This document shows, piece by piece, positions 24,941 to 36,133 of a stretch of DNA of 64,000 nt. Below the pieces are notes generated by a model. That model worked only from the letters and a program-made list of their open reading frames with translations. It was not told where the DNA came from and made no database searches. Numbering within the stretch: the first letter of the stretch is position 1; the number at the start of each line of letters is the position of its first letter. Source of the stretch: Ancylostoma caninum (lineage: Eukaryota; Nematoda; Chromadorea; Rhabditida; Ancylostomatidae). The position numbers and the translations under genes are program-made. The stretch is taken from NCBI GenBank assembly GCA_037903475.1, contig JBAJFG010000362.1:1736001-1800000 (forward strand), written 5' to 3'.

Positions 24941-25650
24941 AGAAGCCACTGTCTCCCTGACTGATATCATTAAAATCCACGGTATGCGCGTGCGTTGCTG
25001 GAACCCGGCTAGCTCGGATCTCTCCTGACGCGGAGACAATTGCTTATTTCCACTAGTATTCTACTACTGTACTCTTAAATTCTTCTATCTCCCACTGTCG
25101 TTCAATTACTAGTCTCTAAATTGCTGATTTCGCAACAGAAATTTCAAAATCAAAAAATTTACCAAATATCGCCCCTAAAAGTTATTCGATGGTCACAAAA
25201 ACCGTATTCATTTCGTTCCATGGGGTGATTTCGTACAGTTAGTAGGCTCACTGTTACGAGGCAAAAGACAATGCTAGTTTTGTAAGGAAATGGGCAGTAT
25301 TTTGCTAAACAAAGTTGGTACTCGTGATAATCATGTCAAATATACTTACTGTTTCAAAGGATTTTCTGAGTTGTCGCTTCTACCGTACAGCTTCCGCAAC
25401 CTCACAAATACATTGTTATGATGCGAAATGAGTATGAGTTTCGCGATCACACCATCAAAAAACCAACCAAGTCACTGTCACTAGAGTTGAATACTAGTGA
25501 GTAATAGGAGAACATAAGGGTAGAATAGTAGAATCTTAGTGAAAAAAGCCACTTTCTCTACACCAGTAGGGGTCCGAGCCAGCCGGGTTCCAGCAACGCA
25601 CGCGCACACGGTGGATTTTAATAATGTCAGTCAGGGAGACAGTGGCTTCT
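24941..25650. repeat. large inverted repeat, 78-bp arms about 94% identical
   Basis: The left arm (24941-25018, starting AGAAGCCACTGTCTCCCTGA) is the inverse complement of the right arm (25573-25650), with about five mismatches counted by eye. The spacer is 554 bp and holds no coding frame. The arms begin near GATCGTGC-like strings on both sides. This is a foldback-type element or a recent inverted duplication next to the 5' end of the ATP5S/DMAC2-like gene. No target duplication was recognised. Confidence 0.7.
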
Positions 25651-25677
25651 GCACGATCCCAGCGTGGGTGTACATCA

Positions 25678-26263
25678 TTACTTGTGACTGTCAATTACGG
25701 CGGCGGTCAGACCCCAATTAGTGTGGCCGAATAACTCGGCCCATATAGAGGCGGCCCTTGCTATGCGGTGCAAATGGATCCATCTTGAAAGCGGTTGAAG
25801 CATCATTGGAATGGTGAAAGCACGTTTGCTACTGTCCTGTAGTTCTCTGATCACTTTCGATAACTTGTGGCACGAACTCAAGACTTAGGGTACAGCTTCT
25901 GAAGCATAACTAGTATTGCTTGTGTGAAGCCCTCTGTGCAGGTCATATTATACAGCACCAAGAGAAAACTGGTACAGTGACTTCCTTAACCATAATTCTT
26001 GTTTAAAGGTGATGAACAGCAGAAGAGATAGAGAGACTAACTCCAATGGTGACCTCGCGGTGATAACAATGGCCCAGCGCATCGCACTAACCTTCTCTGG
26101 CTCAGATGTACAAAAGTAGTAATCCAGACTATTAGCCCGCGTAAGGAATATCTTCATGCAGTTCTGGTGAATGAGTCTTCCGCTCACGATAAGGCACACG
26201 GAGACTCCTTGCTGACAGCTAGCGGTCAACTAGGGCCTCCTGACAATTGACAGTCACAAGTAA
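25678..26263. repeat. 19-bp perfect inverted repeat flanking 548 bp
   Basis: TTACTTGTGACTGTCAATT (25678-25696) is exactly inverted at 26245-26263. The interior has no recognised protein; its two short minus-strand frames are unconvincing. The string CCCAGCGTG lies just outside both ends in the same orientation (about 25658 and 26278), hinting at a duplicated target or a larger composite structure. It abuts the preceding inverted repeat. Confidence 0.45.
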
Positions 26264-26970
26264 CGGCCGGCTCCCTCCCAGCGTGAACGGCGACGCCGCC
26301 GTGCTTACTTCCCGGATCCACAAAAACAGCGCTTCCACCGACGCTCACTGTATACTATCATATAAATCCGCAAAAAGATAACAGAAAGACTCTTTAAAGC
26401 GATCCAAAGAACTTACTGAATAGGAAAGCCATTGCCTAGTGAGAAGCACAGCATTTCGGAAGCTGTATGCAGATGCGAACATCAGCAGGGCGAAAGACCT
26501 AAGCTACGCCCCTTTCTATCCAGAGCTACTTGATAGGCTTTACCTGTAACATATACGTGCCATCACAGTTTTAGAAGAAAAGGAGACGGTAGACATCAGC
26601 AAATTGTAAATAGTGAAGAATGAATGGATACTGGGTGAAGATGAATTGAAAAGAATGAGAACCAGGGTCGAAAACGCAAAATATTGAGAGAGACCGAGGT
26701 GGAGGTATCCAAGTAGCAAAACACTTCAGGAATAAAAAAAACCGAGTGCACGGATTTTGTCCACAACAAATAACGTAAACAAAAAATTATTACCCGTCCT
26801 AGTCAACAACTGACAACGTAAGAAAATAACAATAAACAGCAACAACAAAAAGAAAAGAAGGTAAACAAAGGTTATATTAACGTATACTAGCAACCTAGAG
26901 TAGATTTACTCTTATCTAAGTAGTGTCTCAAATGTTTGTTACACAAAAACAAAACAACATATTGAATAGA
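26264..26970. other. gene-free spacer downstream of trmt5
   Basis: AT-rich sequence follows the TRMT5 stop codon (26971-26973). No open frame of note and no family resemblance were seen. It probably includes the trmt5 3' untranslated region, but no clear AATAAA on the minus strand was found close to the stop. Confidence 0.3.
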
Positions 26971-29900
26971 TCAATCTAACTTCTTTTTCTTACTTTCTAT
27001 CACATCGCTACCGCTATCTTCACAACTTCTCTTCGGAACACTGTCAGCATCCTTGCCTATGAGAAAACTCCAGGATAAATCCAACTGTACACAAAACATC
27101 TCTTTCCGAGATGAAACGGTGCGCACCTAGAATTCGGCTTACAGAACAATGAAAAGATAAAGTAAACAAAGAAGTGCAAACACCTACATGATGCATCAAA
27201 TCTACGGAAGCTTCACCCTCCTTGACAAATTCTCTGACCATATCCTTAGCTCTCTGTTCATACCAGTTGTCAGGAACATCTTCATGGGCCTGGAGCAAAT
27301 GAACTCAATGATAACTAAGCTTTAAAAGTACACAGTTATTCGTTTTTTTTTTTTGAATTAGACTACAACTCACCTTTGCGAACAAGTAGCAGAAAGCCTT
27401 TATGGGAAACTTCGTTGCAATCTCTGGGCAGTTATGTCTTGCCAGCATTCCACGAAAAGCAGGGAGAAAATTGACGGCGTAAGCGGGTAAATTCATCATG
27501 ACGTATGCACCGGAGGGATGGTCTTGCTCTGGATCAGTGCACGTGATTTTCTGGAGAAAAAATAGACTTCTTCTGCAGTAATTTGATAAAGTAATGAACA
27601 CGAGTGATTAGCAAATGAAAAAAGGTTGGAAGTAGTTTAATTTCAAGTTTAAAAAAACATAATGCTATCATAAAAAGGCTCACCTTGTGTAAATGGTCTG
27701 CTACAGGTCCACGAATAAAGTCAGCGGCATCGAGATTATGGATGTCAATTCTATCAGGAGATATCTTAAACAAATGTCACATTAGAATGTGCTTACTCGC
27801 CCTCTAATTCGAAAACAAACAGGCCAACTGTAACTTTTAATAAATAGATAAACCCCCGAATGTGTTCAAACGGGCTCGTCGCGTTTCTTACCCAGACAGC
27901 TGGATAAAAGGTGCGAGCCAAGTGTGAGTGCCATTGGCAGTCACCAGTACTGTATCCGACTGATTGATCTTAGACTAGTCCCACCCCTTTGTCCGCCTAA
28001 TTGCCGCGTCACCGCGTGCGATCGCCGCAACGCTTACAGAGGCTTGATATTGATATTGAAGCTCTATGTGCAAAATTTTCGCAAAAAAAGAAATTCAGAG
28101 TATGGTGCTACAAAAGCAAAGGGGAATGTTTTAACACGTTCGATTGGATTTGAAAACTTGTACTCCTTTCTAGGAGTTTAGAATGAGTTTGATAACTTGT
28201 ATTTTTTTTCAAAGTTCAGAATTACAGAGTTTTTGTCCGAGGAAAAGTGCCTATTATTGCTTGGGTCAATGCTTAACTGCAGGTTAGCTATTTTTACAAC
28301 TTTTCAGTCACCTTTTTTTTAGATTTCAGTTGTGCCTCTATGCAAAATGTTTGGTGACCCACGCTGACTCATTAATGCATCTGAGGTGCGAAAACTATTT
28401 CAGAGGTATAATTAGTATCTCTGGGGCTAACCGTAGGGAAAATACAGGATGGAAGTATATCGGTGGAGGTATCGTTATGCCACTAAAGTATGTTAACACA
28501 AATATTGATCCGAAAAAATGTCTATTCATAGAATGACTTCCAAATTTAAAGCTAGGATGTCATAAGCTTCATAGGAGTTGCAATGCAGTTATCATGGGAG
28601 TTTGTTCACATCCAAGCAGGATTTTTAACTGCCAAGGTAATTTTTTCCTAAAATCTTGAAGTGGGTGATTTGGCGGTCAGTGATTGAAAATTACTAGCTT
28701 ATATACTTGATGCCAATTCGGCATCGAACTTCAATAAGCTTTCCTGATTTCCTAGCTCAATTTTTCTTTTATAAATGGAAATCAACTATGCCCCATGCGA
28801 TTTTTTTCTGTCAAGGTAAGTGTGTTTGACAGTGTTCAGACCCATGATGCTCAGAGTTTAGATGAAGTAGGATGAATCAGGCACTAGCAGGTGGGCCTTC
28901 TGTTACGTCACTCAGTTCATCCACGTAATTCTTGTTCTGGCGATTTGAGAAGAAAAAGTGAGCTAAGATGTCAGATATGCTCAGTAAAGTTTACTCTTTA
29001 ATTGACCATAAGTAGGCCTGGTGCGTGAGTACTACAACATCACACCTCTCAGGTTTCATTGCAGTATTTTTCTGGATGAAAACTCATTCAGAAAATGAAA
29101 GATTTTTGCTACATTCTCTTTTGTTCTTGGATTGGCTTTATGAACCAAATATAAATTTCCATCGCTTCCTTGGTCCCATTTTAACGCTCTTGTGCAATCT
29201 GTCGCGGTTCCCGCATCGCGAACGCCGCGCTCGGCAGAATACAGAGTAGGCTGGACAGGAGGCGAGGTTTGGTGAGATGCCGAATCGGTTGACCTTCCAG
29301 AGGCAATGCTATGAAGGGTCATCCGGCTGCCTGGGTAAGAAACGCGGCGGATGCTCCAATTGTCAGCAAAGAAAATCCCCAACTCACCTTGTTGAGGGTA
29401 ACGTTTTCCTTCAGCCACCGAACACTTTCTGGATTGAGATCATTCGCCAGCACTCGATTAATTCGTCCCTTCTTCAGTGCAGGTAAGACGAATGGACCTA
29501 CTCCAGCACAAGCATCATAGACTAAAAAAATACGTTTGAACGAAGGTAATCGAATCCAAACTAAACAGAAGACGTACCTAATGACCGCGAATCAAACATC
29601 TTCACCACTCGTTCGTGTTCGTGGCTTAGGCGTGAATTCCAAAAGACCTAAAATCTGGAAAACGCTGAATTCGACCCCTTTGCCTTGAATTGGTGCCATA
29701 ATTTGCTTCGAAGTGAACGAATTATAGGAAAGTCAATGTCCTACCTTTGAAAAGTCCAGCTTATACCTCACACCACCTTCAATAACTTCAGTGACATAAT
29801 CATTTTCACCAGCCAATAGGTCCAATTCAAAATTTCTGTACTCATTGGTGATTCCATCAATTTTGTTTACCACAGTTCTGAAAACGAAGCAAAAGAAATT

Positions 29901-31652
29901 AGCACAGGTCCAATAAGCCTGCCTAGAAACAGTTACCTGCATTTCCCGACTTTTTCTAGCAATATCTGCCCAATAACCTTCTTGAAAGGCAACAAGTTCT
30001 CTCTTAAATTGACGTGAACGATATGTCCAGCTTGGCTATAGCTGCTGAAAATTTAGGAATGAATGAATAGAAACTGAATAAGAAATAAAAGTCCAATAGC
30101 TCTTCAACAGACCTAAAGTCCAACTCTTTCGGAAGCACTGCTTTCAATATTCTCCGCAAATCCCAGTCCTCGAATGCTATCGGAATTGTTCGCAACTCCC
30201 ACTGTAGATCAGTATCTGAAAAAAAGCCTCATCTCTAACATGTGTATAATCAAGAGAACCTTCATTTCCATTAAGAATACCGCACGAATCACCCCCCCCC
30301 CACCCCCGCGAAAAACGATATCAGTGATTTCTCATGCGATTTCAGCACAAGAGTTTTCAATATTGAAAAAAAAAACAATTGAGTTCTCACATGGGATCAT
30401 GAGTAGATCACAAACCTCCTGCGTGCTCCCTAATCATAGCCTCGATTTGCGCCTTTAGCTCAGTTGCATCCTCACTGACCAACTTGGGATCGAATAACAG
30501 CAATTTTTGCTTGGGGTCCTCTGCATTTGATATGCTCTGAATGTAGAAAAAACCTTCCAAGAAAAATCTTCAAAAGTCCAGGAAGAAGAGAATCAAAGGA
30601 TAGAGAAAGTGCGAAAACTTCTTGAAAAGAAACTACAAGGAATAGCTTTGCCTAAGACTACTTACCTTAATTCTTCCAAGATTCTTGAATAAATACTTCT
30701 CTAATCTAACTTTGCGTTGAATAATGGAGATTTTCGAGGCTTCAACTCTGAGGGCGCACAAAGTGACGTTCGTCCTGTAAAGTGGAAGAATTGAGAGCAA
30801 CTATTCCTGTAAGCAAAGAATTTTGGCCCAATGCTACCCGTAAATAAAATCAGCGAGGAAAAAAATAACCAAAGTTGAAACGTCCTCTAGCACCCTCAAA
30901 AGAATGAGGTATTCAAACTTTCCATCAAACATTAGTGTGCGGGGCAAAAAGGGTCTTGGAGAGAGGACACCCTGGGTCGTCGTAAGCTTCACCCTAGAAG
31001 CCCAAATCTAAGCGTAATCCCAATTGTAAGTGCCCCCCCCCCCCCAACTCCCTTCTTCCCTAGCAAGTTTCCTGCTAGGTCCACTTTTATAAAACGGAGC
31101 TCAGTTGACTCCGTTCCGTACCACTGTGCATTTTGAAGGGTAAAACACAGAAATCTGGAAGAATAAAACATTTACGGTAAGAATGATGCGATTCTTTCAT
31201 CAACGACAGTGGTAGTCATGATCACCATACAACCCCCTTCCCACCCGCATAACGTAACATGAGAAAACAGAGGCGTGGAAAAGGGCCAATTCCAAGAATA
31301 CCTACTCAAATAAATCCTTTCGCAAATCTGTCATACCACGCACGAATTCGGGTATCTCCAAGGCAGAATCTCGGACAGAAGGCTGTCCAACGCCATTTCG
31401 ATTCTGGTCTGCAGCTAGTTCTGACGACATCCTCAGCACTTGTCTATTTCTGCAGACGGAAAAGGGAAGAACCTGCACCTTAAAAATGACTGGTTTCAAA
31501 GTATTAACATAATTCCTTGCCAAAATAGGAAAAGATAGAAAGAAAGAAACAAAATCTAATAGTTGCCTAACCTTGTTCAATCCACTAGTAGATCTTATGA
31601 ATGAAGAAAGGCGTAACACAGCGAATGAAGCAGTATTTAAAGTTTTAATCAT
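26971..31652 (-). CDS. trmt5: tRNA (guanine-37-N1)-methyltransferase, TRMT5/Trm5 family
   Basis: Thirteen exons give 515 aa: 31572-31652, 31306-31478, 30666-30774, 30416-30536, 30113-30215, 29937-30044, 29745-29877, 29578-29647, 29388-29521, 27684-27764, 27374-27550, 27188-27289, 26971-27126. The enzyme transfers a methyl group from SAM to N1 of G37 in tRNA and acts in cytosol and mitochondria in yeast. Seen: the VRGMTDL segment, [22 protein letters not shown], the SAM loop DACAGVGPF (302-310), NDLNPES (326 on) and catalytic-loop NLPA (391-394). The tail is Lys-rich (KKKKLD). Residues 1-27 are rich in Ser/Arg/Leu with no acidic residue, a likely mitochondrial leader; M44 starts MSSELAADQ and would give a cytosolic 472-aa form. 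The exon 6 acceptor is a CAGCAG tandem, so one Ser may be optional. Intron 9 is 1.6 kb. Confidence 0.92.
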
Positions 31653-32658
31653 GAAGGGAGTATTTGAAAAATTAGGCGTGCGGTTTGAGCCGCGTGTAAT
31701 CACACAACTAAACCGTAACAGTAACCGAAAATTACTCAAGAGTGTAAAAATGGAAACCAATAATCTGTTGATCAGTGCTCTTGCTTAGCAGTCATGAATG
31801 TCGTTGTATTGCGTCTTCTAATAGCTCTTCCCTCTTTCATTCACTTAATGCACTTGGTATATTCTTACGTACACAAATATTATGTTAGGTTTCGCCTTCT
31901 GGGGCTGTTAATCTTCATATTTGATACTAGTTATACAGTTCTTTTTGAGAATTTGCTGCTGTTTTATTCTGTAAGCGGAATGTGACCGTACGAACGAATG
32001 TTCACATTAGTTTGGGGGAAAACATTACAAGTGGGACTAAAGATGCACAGAATTAGCGGCGATCCACCAAACCGGGGCCTTCGAAGGCTACTATATAACG
32101 AGGCAAGGGGCTCTGCTTAAAGGAGTCGTTACCTTGCAATGGTTTCTTCTACTAATATTCGAAGCAGACAGTCTGCTTTATAGTCCATTTCAAAAACGGC
32201 GGCAGTTGGATGTTTGTGTCTATGAACTGCAAGTCTCACCTACATAATAACGGCTGGCTTCCATATCTAAACACACAGCTGAAACTGTCGAATGGTATGT
32301 TAAACGTAAAATGGTATCGCAAAGAAAGCTCAAAAAACATCATAGTGCACGCTTCTTCAGCACACCCAACAGCCGTAAAACGCGCTGTGGTTCGTAACAT
32401 GTTCAAAACGGCTCTAGGTGTCTGCAGCGGTGAAGAGGAGCGTCAGTCCTCCCTTGCTCAAATCTCCAATATATTACACAGTAATGGTTATCAGGCGAGA
32501 GCAAGAAGGACACCAAAGCTACGAATCTCCACTTCAAAGGAATCGCGTAGCAATAAGATCCCACTATGTTTACCCTTTATTTCCGACAGGATAAGCAGCG
32601 AAATAAGGCAATGTCTAATTCGAGCCCAACTTCACGATGATGTTGTCTTAGTTAACAT

Positions 32659-33910
32659 CAGGGATGAGCGGATTAACCGTATCCGGTTATCCGTTTTACC
32701 GTTATCTGTAGGTTTTGGCCTATCCGTTATCCGTACCGTTATCCGGGCTTTTGGCGCCGGATAACGGTGCGGACAAGCCCGAAATTAGTGGATTCATTCT
32801 ACACGTTCAAAACAGAGGAGAGTCTCCATTTGAAGACGTGTTACTCTATCTGATGCGTTTTGCGTCGTCATGTAAAAAAGTAGGAGAAGGTAATACAGAC
32901 TTGCACCTGCCGAAAAAGCAATCCTTTTGCTCACGGTTTTTGGGTCTTCCGACAAAGTGAGACAACAACCTCGAAACCATCATTTTTGAAATTATCGACA
33001 ATGTTGGCTAATGTTTGATGATTAATAACGTTGGGATTCTAGCGTTCAGATATCTTAACATATCTGAACGTTGAAATTGGTGACCTAGCAGCTCAGCGCT
33101 GACCAATCGTTGCAAGGTGCACTCCGAATATTTATTTCATGCCCCCGTTTTCATCATTTTTTGAATCTATTGATCAAATAGCCTTTGGAAGTCAATACCA
33201 TAATACTCAGTCACACGAGGAGGTTTATCAGAACTCTGTAAAAGATGTACGAATCAAAGCTGCAGCCCCCATGAGCCCCCCCCCCCCCGCTTCTCACCCC
33301 TCTACACCAAAACAGAACCTTGGAAGGACCAGCCTCCAGGGACGAGCCTTTACCTTTGTACTAAAACGACACGAACACATATCATCTCAAGTCAGCACGA
33401 GGAGGTTTATCAGAACTCTGTAAAAGATGTACGAATCAAAGCTGCAGCCCCCATGAGCCCCCCCCCCGCTTCTCACCCCTCTACACCAAAACAGAACCTT
33501 GGAAGGACCAGCCTCCAGGGACGAGCCTTTACCTTTGTACTAAAACGACACGAACACATATCATCTCAAGCAACTGGTGTGCCAATTAAATTAACAAATA
33601 TCCAGATGTCAGTGGTATTGCTACTATATTTACATCCCTTCATAATGATGCCATGCTCAGCGTCGTGCTCAGAATGGCGGATTTTGATAACTAATATGAT
33701 GAAGAATATGTGCTAATTCTTCTTCACAATATTCATATAGTATCCTATCATTTTTTACCATTTTTAATGTTGTGGAAGGTGGAGTCTTGTAGCATTCGGA
33801 TCGCTTATCCGTTATCCGTTATCCGGTATCCGTTATCCGGTCATTTTTGGCCTATCCGTTATCCGCACCGTTATCCGGGTCGTGGAAAATCTCGTATCCG
33901 CTCATCCCTG
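32659..33910. mobile_element. 1,252-bp non-autonomous hAT element
   Basis: The terminal inverted repeats are 15 bp, CAGGGATGAGCGGAT, at 32659-32673 and inverted at 33896-33910. An exact 8-bp target duplication, GTTAACAT, lies at 32651-32658 and 33911-33918. Eight-base duplications and CAGGG-type ends are hallmarks of the hAT superfamily. Subterminal regions are packed with TATCCGTTATCCG-type repeats. The block TTTTGGCCTATCCGTTATCC appears near both ends in the same orientation. No transposase frame is present. A 10-bp-stem hairpin (CGTTCAGATA) sits at 33043-33070. Confidence 0.92.
33209..33570. repeat. 180-bp tandem duplication inside the hAT element
   Basis: The unit at 33209-33389 is repeated at 33390-33570 with almost no differences except the length of a C tract (13 versus 10 Cs, at 33276-33288 and 33458-33467) and a base or two at the junction. 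Both units encode the same accidental Pro/Ser-rich frame. The near identity shows a recent duplication. Confidence 0.85.
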
Positions 33911-34629
33911 GTTAACATCCCTAACGATAACATCAAACGTCAGTTAGTTCGAAATAGACTCTACGACAGGACCTGCTCATCGGAAAACTGTGTTGTTTGT
34001 CCACATGGGAAACCTGGGGACTGTACAAGAATGGGGGTTATATATGAGATCGAATGCTTATCTTGCCACGCAACATATATTGGAGAGACTGGTCGACCGC
34101 TATGTGTGCGCGTAAATGAGCATCTTGCCAGTAAGAAACGGGAAAGCCTGATAACACCCTTGGGGAGACACAGGAAAGAAGATCACGGTGGAGATGATTT
34201 CAACATAAGGTGTATTATCCTGGCAACGGAATCTCAAACATCAGCCAGAAAAGCCCTTGAGGCTTTTTGGATCTGTGAAAGGACCCCGAGAATGAATAGC
34301 AGGAATGAGCACTTGGCGATTACTAGCGACCTTATGCTTTTCCTATCATTGTGTGAGCTATAACATCTCTAGATCTTTATATTGTCGCGTAGATCACTTC
34401 TGCCCAACCAGTATGGTCTAGTAGATCCGCGTTAGCTCACCAACTGCGGTCTACTGTTTTGTCACAACTAGAGCGGAAGCGCATCTCCGCTAAATTCGTG
34501 AAGCACCTGGTAAGTGTCGTCTATCATTGAGGACCTCGCAGTGATCTCGCTAACACGAGTTGAATGCACTGGAAGAGGAGGCGTTTGATCGGGTAGATTG
34601 CAAATTCGGGTAAACTTGAACCACTTCCA

Positions 34630-34666
34630 GGCCTCTGAAGACGACGAACTGTTGAAACGTCAGGCC
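34630..34666 (+). ncRNA. hammerhead ribozyme of the Penelope-like element
   Basis: All core elements are present in order: stem I strand GGCCT (34630-34634), core CTGAAGA (34635-34641), stem II GAC/GTT around loop GAACT (34643-34653, with a G-U pair and one unpaired C before it), GAA (34654-34656), a two-pair stem III ACGT (34657-34660), cleavage-site C (34661) and stem I strand AGGCC (34662-34666). Penelope-like elements are known to carry minimal hammerheads with very short stem III that work best as dimers. It lies about 270 bp after the GIY-YIG stop and is followed by AATAAA, marking the 3' end of the element. Activity is not shown. Confidence 0.75.
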
Positions 34667-36133
34667 CAATAAAGGTGCTCAAATAACAACCTGTGAGGCG
34701 TAACATTTGAATCCATTGAATCACCTACATACTTCTCGGAATACGGCACTATTTCTCCCGTTCTTTCCTTTTTTCTAATATCTTCATAATCATAATCGGC
34801 GGTGAAATACAAGTGGACAAAACGGTTTGCAGTGGTGGTGTTTTTTTTTGTATGGCGAGAAAACCATGTAAAAGGAGTGAATAGCAAGTCGATTGTGCGC
34901 TTTTTTTTTCAGGAAGGGGTGCATGGCTTTTTTTTTTCTTCAGGAAGTGGTGCATATCATCAAAGAACAATGGAAGTGAGGACAGTTCATTACTTTTACC
35001 TGTCTGACTTTCTGATATTCATCTCTTAGTTCAATGCTCCCTCACATTCTTTTTCTCTCTGATTTTTCTCCAGCTATCTTCCCTGTTGAAATGGGTTGTA
35101 CAATAAGCCCGAGATTACCGATTTACGGCAGTTAAAACCGCACAGATGCACTATCCTTCCTTGTGAATTTTAAGCTGAAAAGAAATCGAACGATTTCTGA
35201 CATTCTTAGCTACTTAGTACCTTCACATGTCCATAACGTTTGGTAATAGAAGTTAATACAACTGTTCAGGAATCCCCGTGTCTTTCGCGGGTTCCCTCTC
35301 ACATCTCTCCCCGAAGAGGCAGCAGAGAAAAGAATACCGAGTCTTGACTACGCCCAGTTCATTACGAGGACTGGCTTTGTCCCTCCAGCCAACCGGCTCT
35401 TCCTGAATCGGAGTTGGGGAAATTGGGATAAAAAATCCTTCTTAAATCTCTTTCATGGTCTTTGTTTCACTTATTATGCTACGAAGCAGAACTTAGAGAT
35501 CCACAGTTGTTCATGCGCACTATTTTATATTTGAACCTCAAATTCTCCTGGGTATCTGCTCCATTTTCTTCTACATTTGGGTTCCTACTAAGAAATGCTT
35601 TCTTTTCCGATGGAATCTGTTAATTCTTACCATCTCATTGCGGTTTGACTTCAAGCTGATGTCTATTTTCTGCATTTGTTAGGTATTCGACTAGATGAAT
35701 TCTGCACAACCCCATGGATTGTCTTACCATCATCAAGGCGTGAGATAAAGTGTACAAATGTGGATGCAGTTGCACCATTTGGCGCAAAGTCAGTGGGAGA
35801 ATGCCTATGGATTTGTGTTTTGTACCTTCGTCCAGCTTCACAAACTAAAAAACACATGGGGAGAAAAAGTGCAAAAAAAAGGAGAATTGAAAAAATTCCA
35901 TTTGTCCATTCTTACAGGACGCTGAACGACTAAATGCATTTTATTTTGCGTCTTAGTTACTGTAAGGCGGTCTGCAGATGTACAGTAAATTCATCTCGTT
36001 GGTGTTCGTGCAATTTACTGGTTCGAACCTCGCCACGTCTCATCTCTGATCGTGATAACGTTTGTTTTTTCCAGCTATTTGCAACTGTAGAGTTTATTGC
36101 AGGTACTGAAAGCCGGCCGGAGTGGTCGGTGCT
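34667..36133. other. intergenic region upstream of the first acyltransferase
   Basis: No gene is recognised. Overlapping short frames on both strands at about 35635-35933 lack family resemblance. A TTTTTTCCAG acceptor ends at 36074, about 60 bp before the acyltransferase ATG. It may be a splice-leader addition site or the acceptor of an intron in the 5' untranslated region. Confidence 0.35.

Larger units (their letters stand above)
32210..34363 (+). pseudogene. Penelope-like retroelement ORF fragment (RT C-terminus plus GIY-YIG), split by a hAT insertion
   Basis: Two open segments (32210-32650 and about 33911-34363) belong to one protein. The first carries LPYLNTQLKLSNGMLNVKWYRK and SKNIIVHASSAHPTAVKRAV, typical of the end of Penelope-like reverse transcriptases. 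The second carries NIKRQLVRNRLYDRTC and a GIY-YIG nuclease: VIYEIECLSCHATYIGETGR, then LCVRVNEH. The RT catalytic palm is missing, since the frame meets a stop at 32153-32155, so the copy is 5'-truncated and dead. The reading frame resumes exactly across the 1,252-bp insertion, so the element was intact there when hit. A hammerhead ribozyme follows at 34630. It lies between trmt5 and the first acyltransferase. Confidence 0.85.

Noticed and set aside
29056..29418. 120-aa minus-strand ORF downstream of the trmt5 SAM-motif exon
   Set aside because: It begins by reading through the exon 9 donor (AACAAG|GTGAGT). The family sequence continues instead at [16 protein letters not shown] in the exon at 27684-27764.
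31302..31760. A single 152-codon minus-strand ORF as the TRMT5 N-terminus
   Set aside because: It reads through an intron with donor AACAAG|GTTAGG and an acceptor at 31479-31486. The spliced model keeps frame and removes a Phe-rich insert unlike the family. The first 36 codons before MIKTLN are also unlikely to be needed.
36015..36035. GGTTCGAACCT, resembling a tRNA B box
   Set aside because: No matching A box, acceptor stem or cloverleaf could be folded around it.
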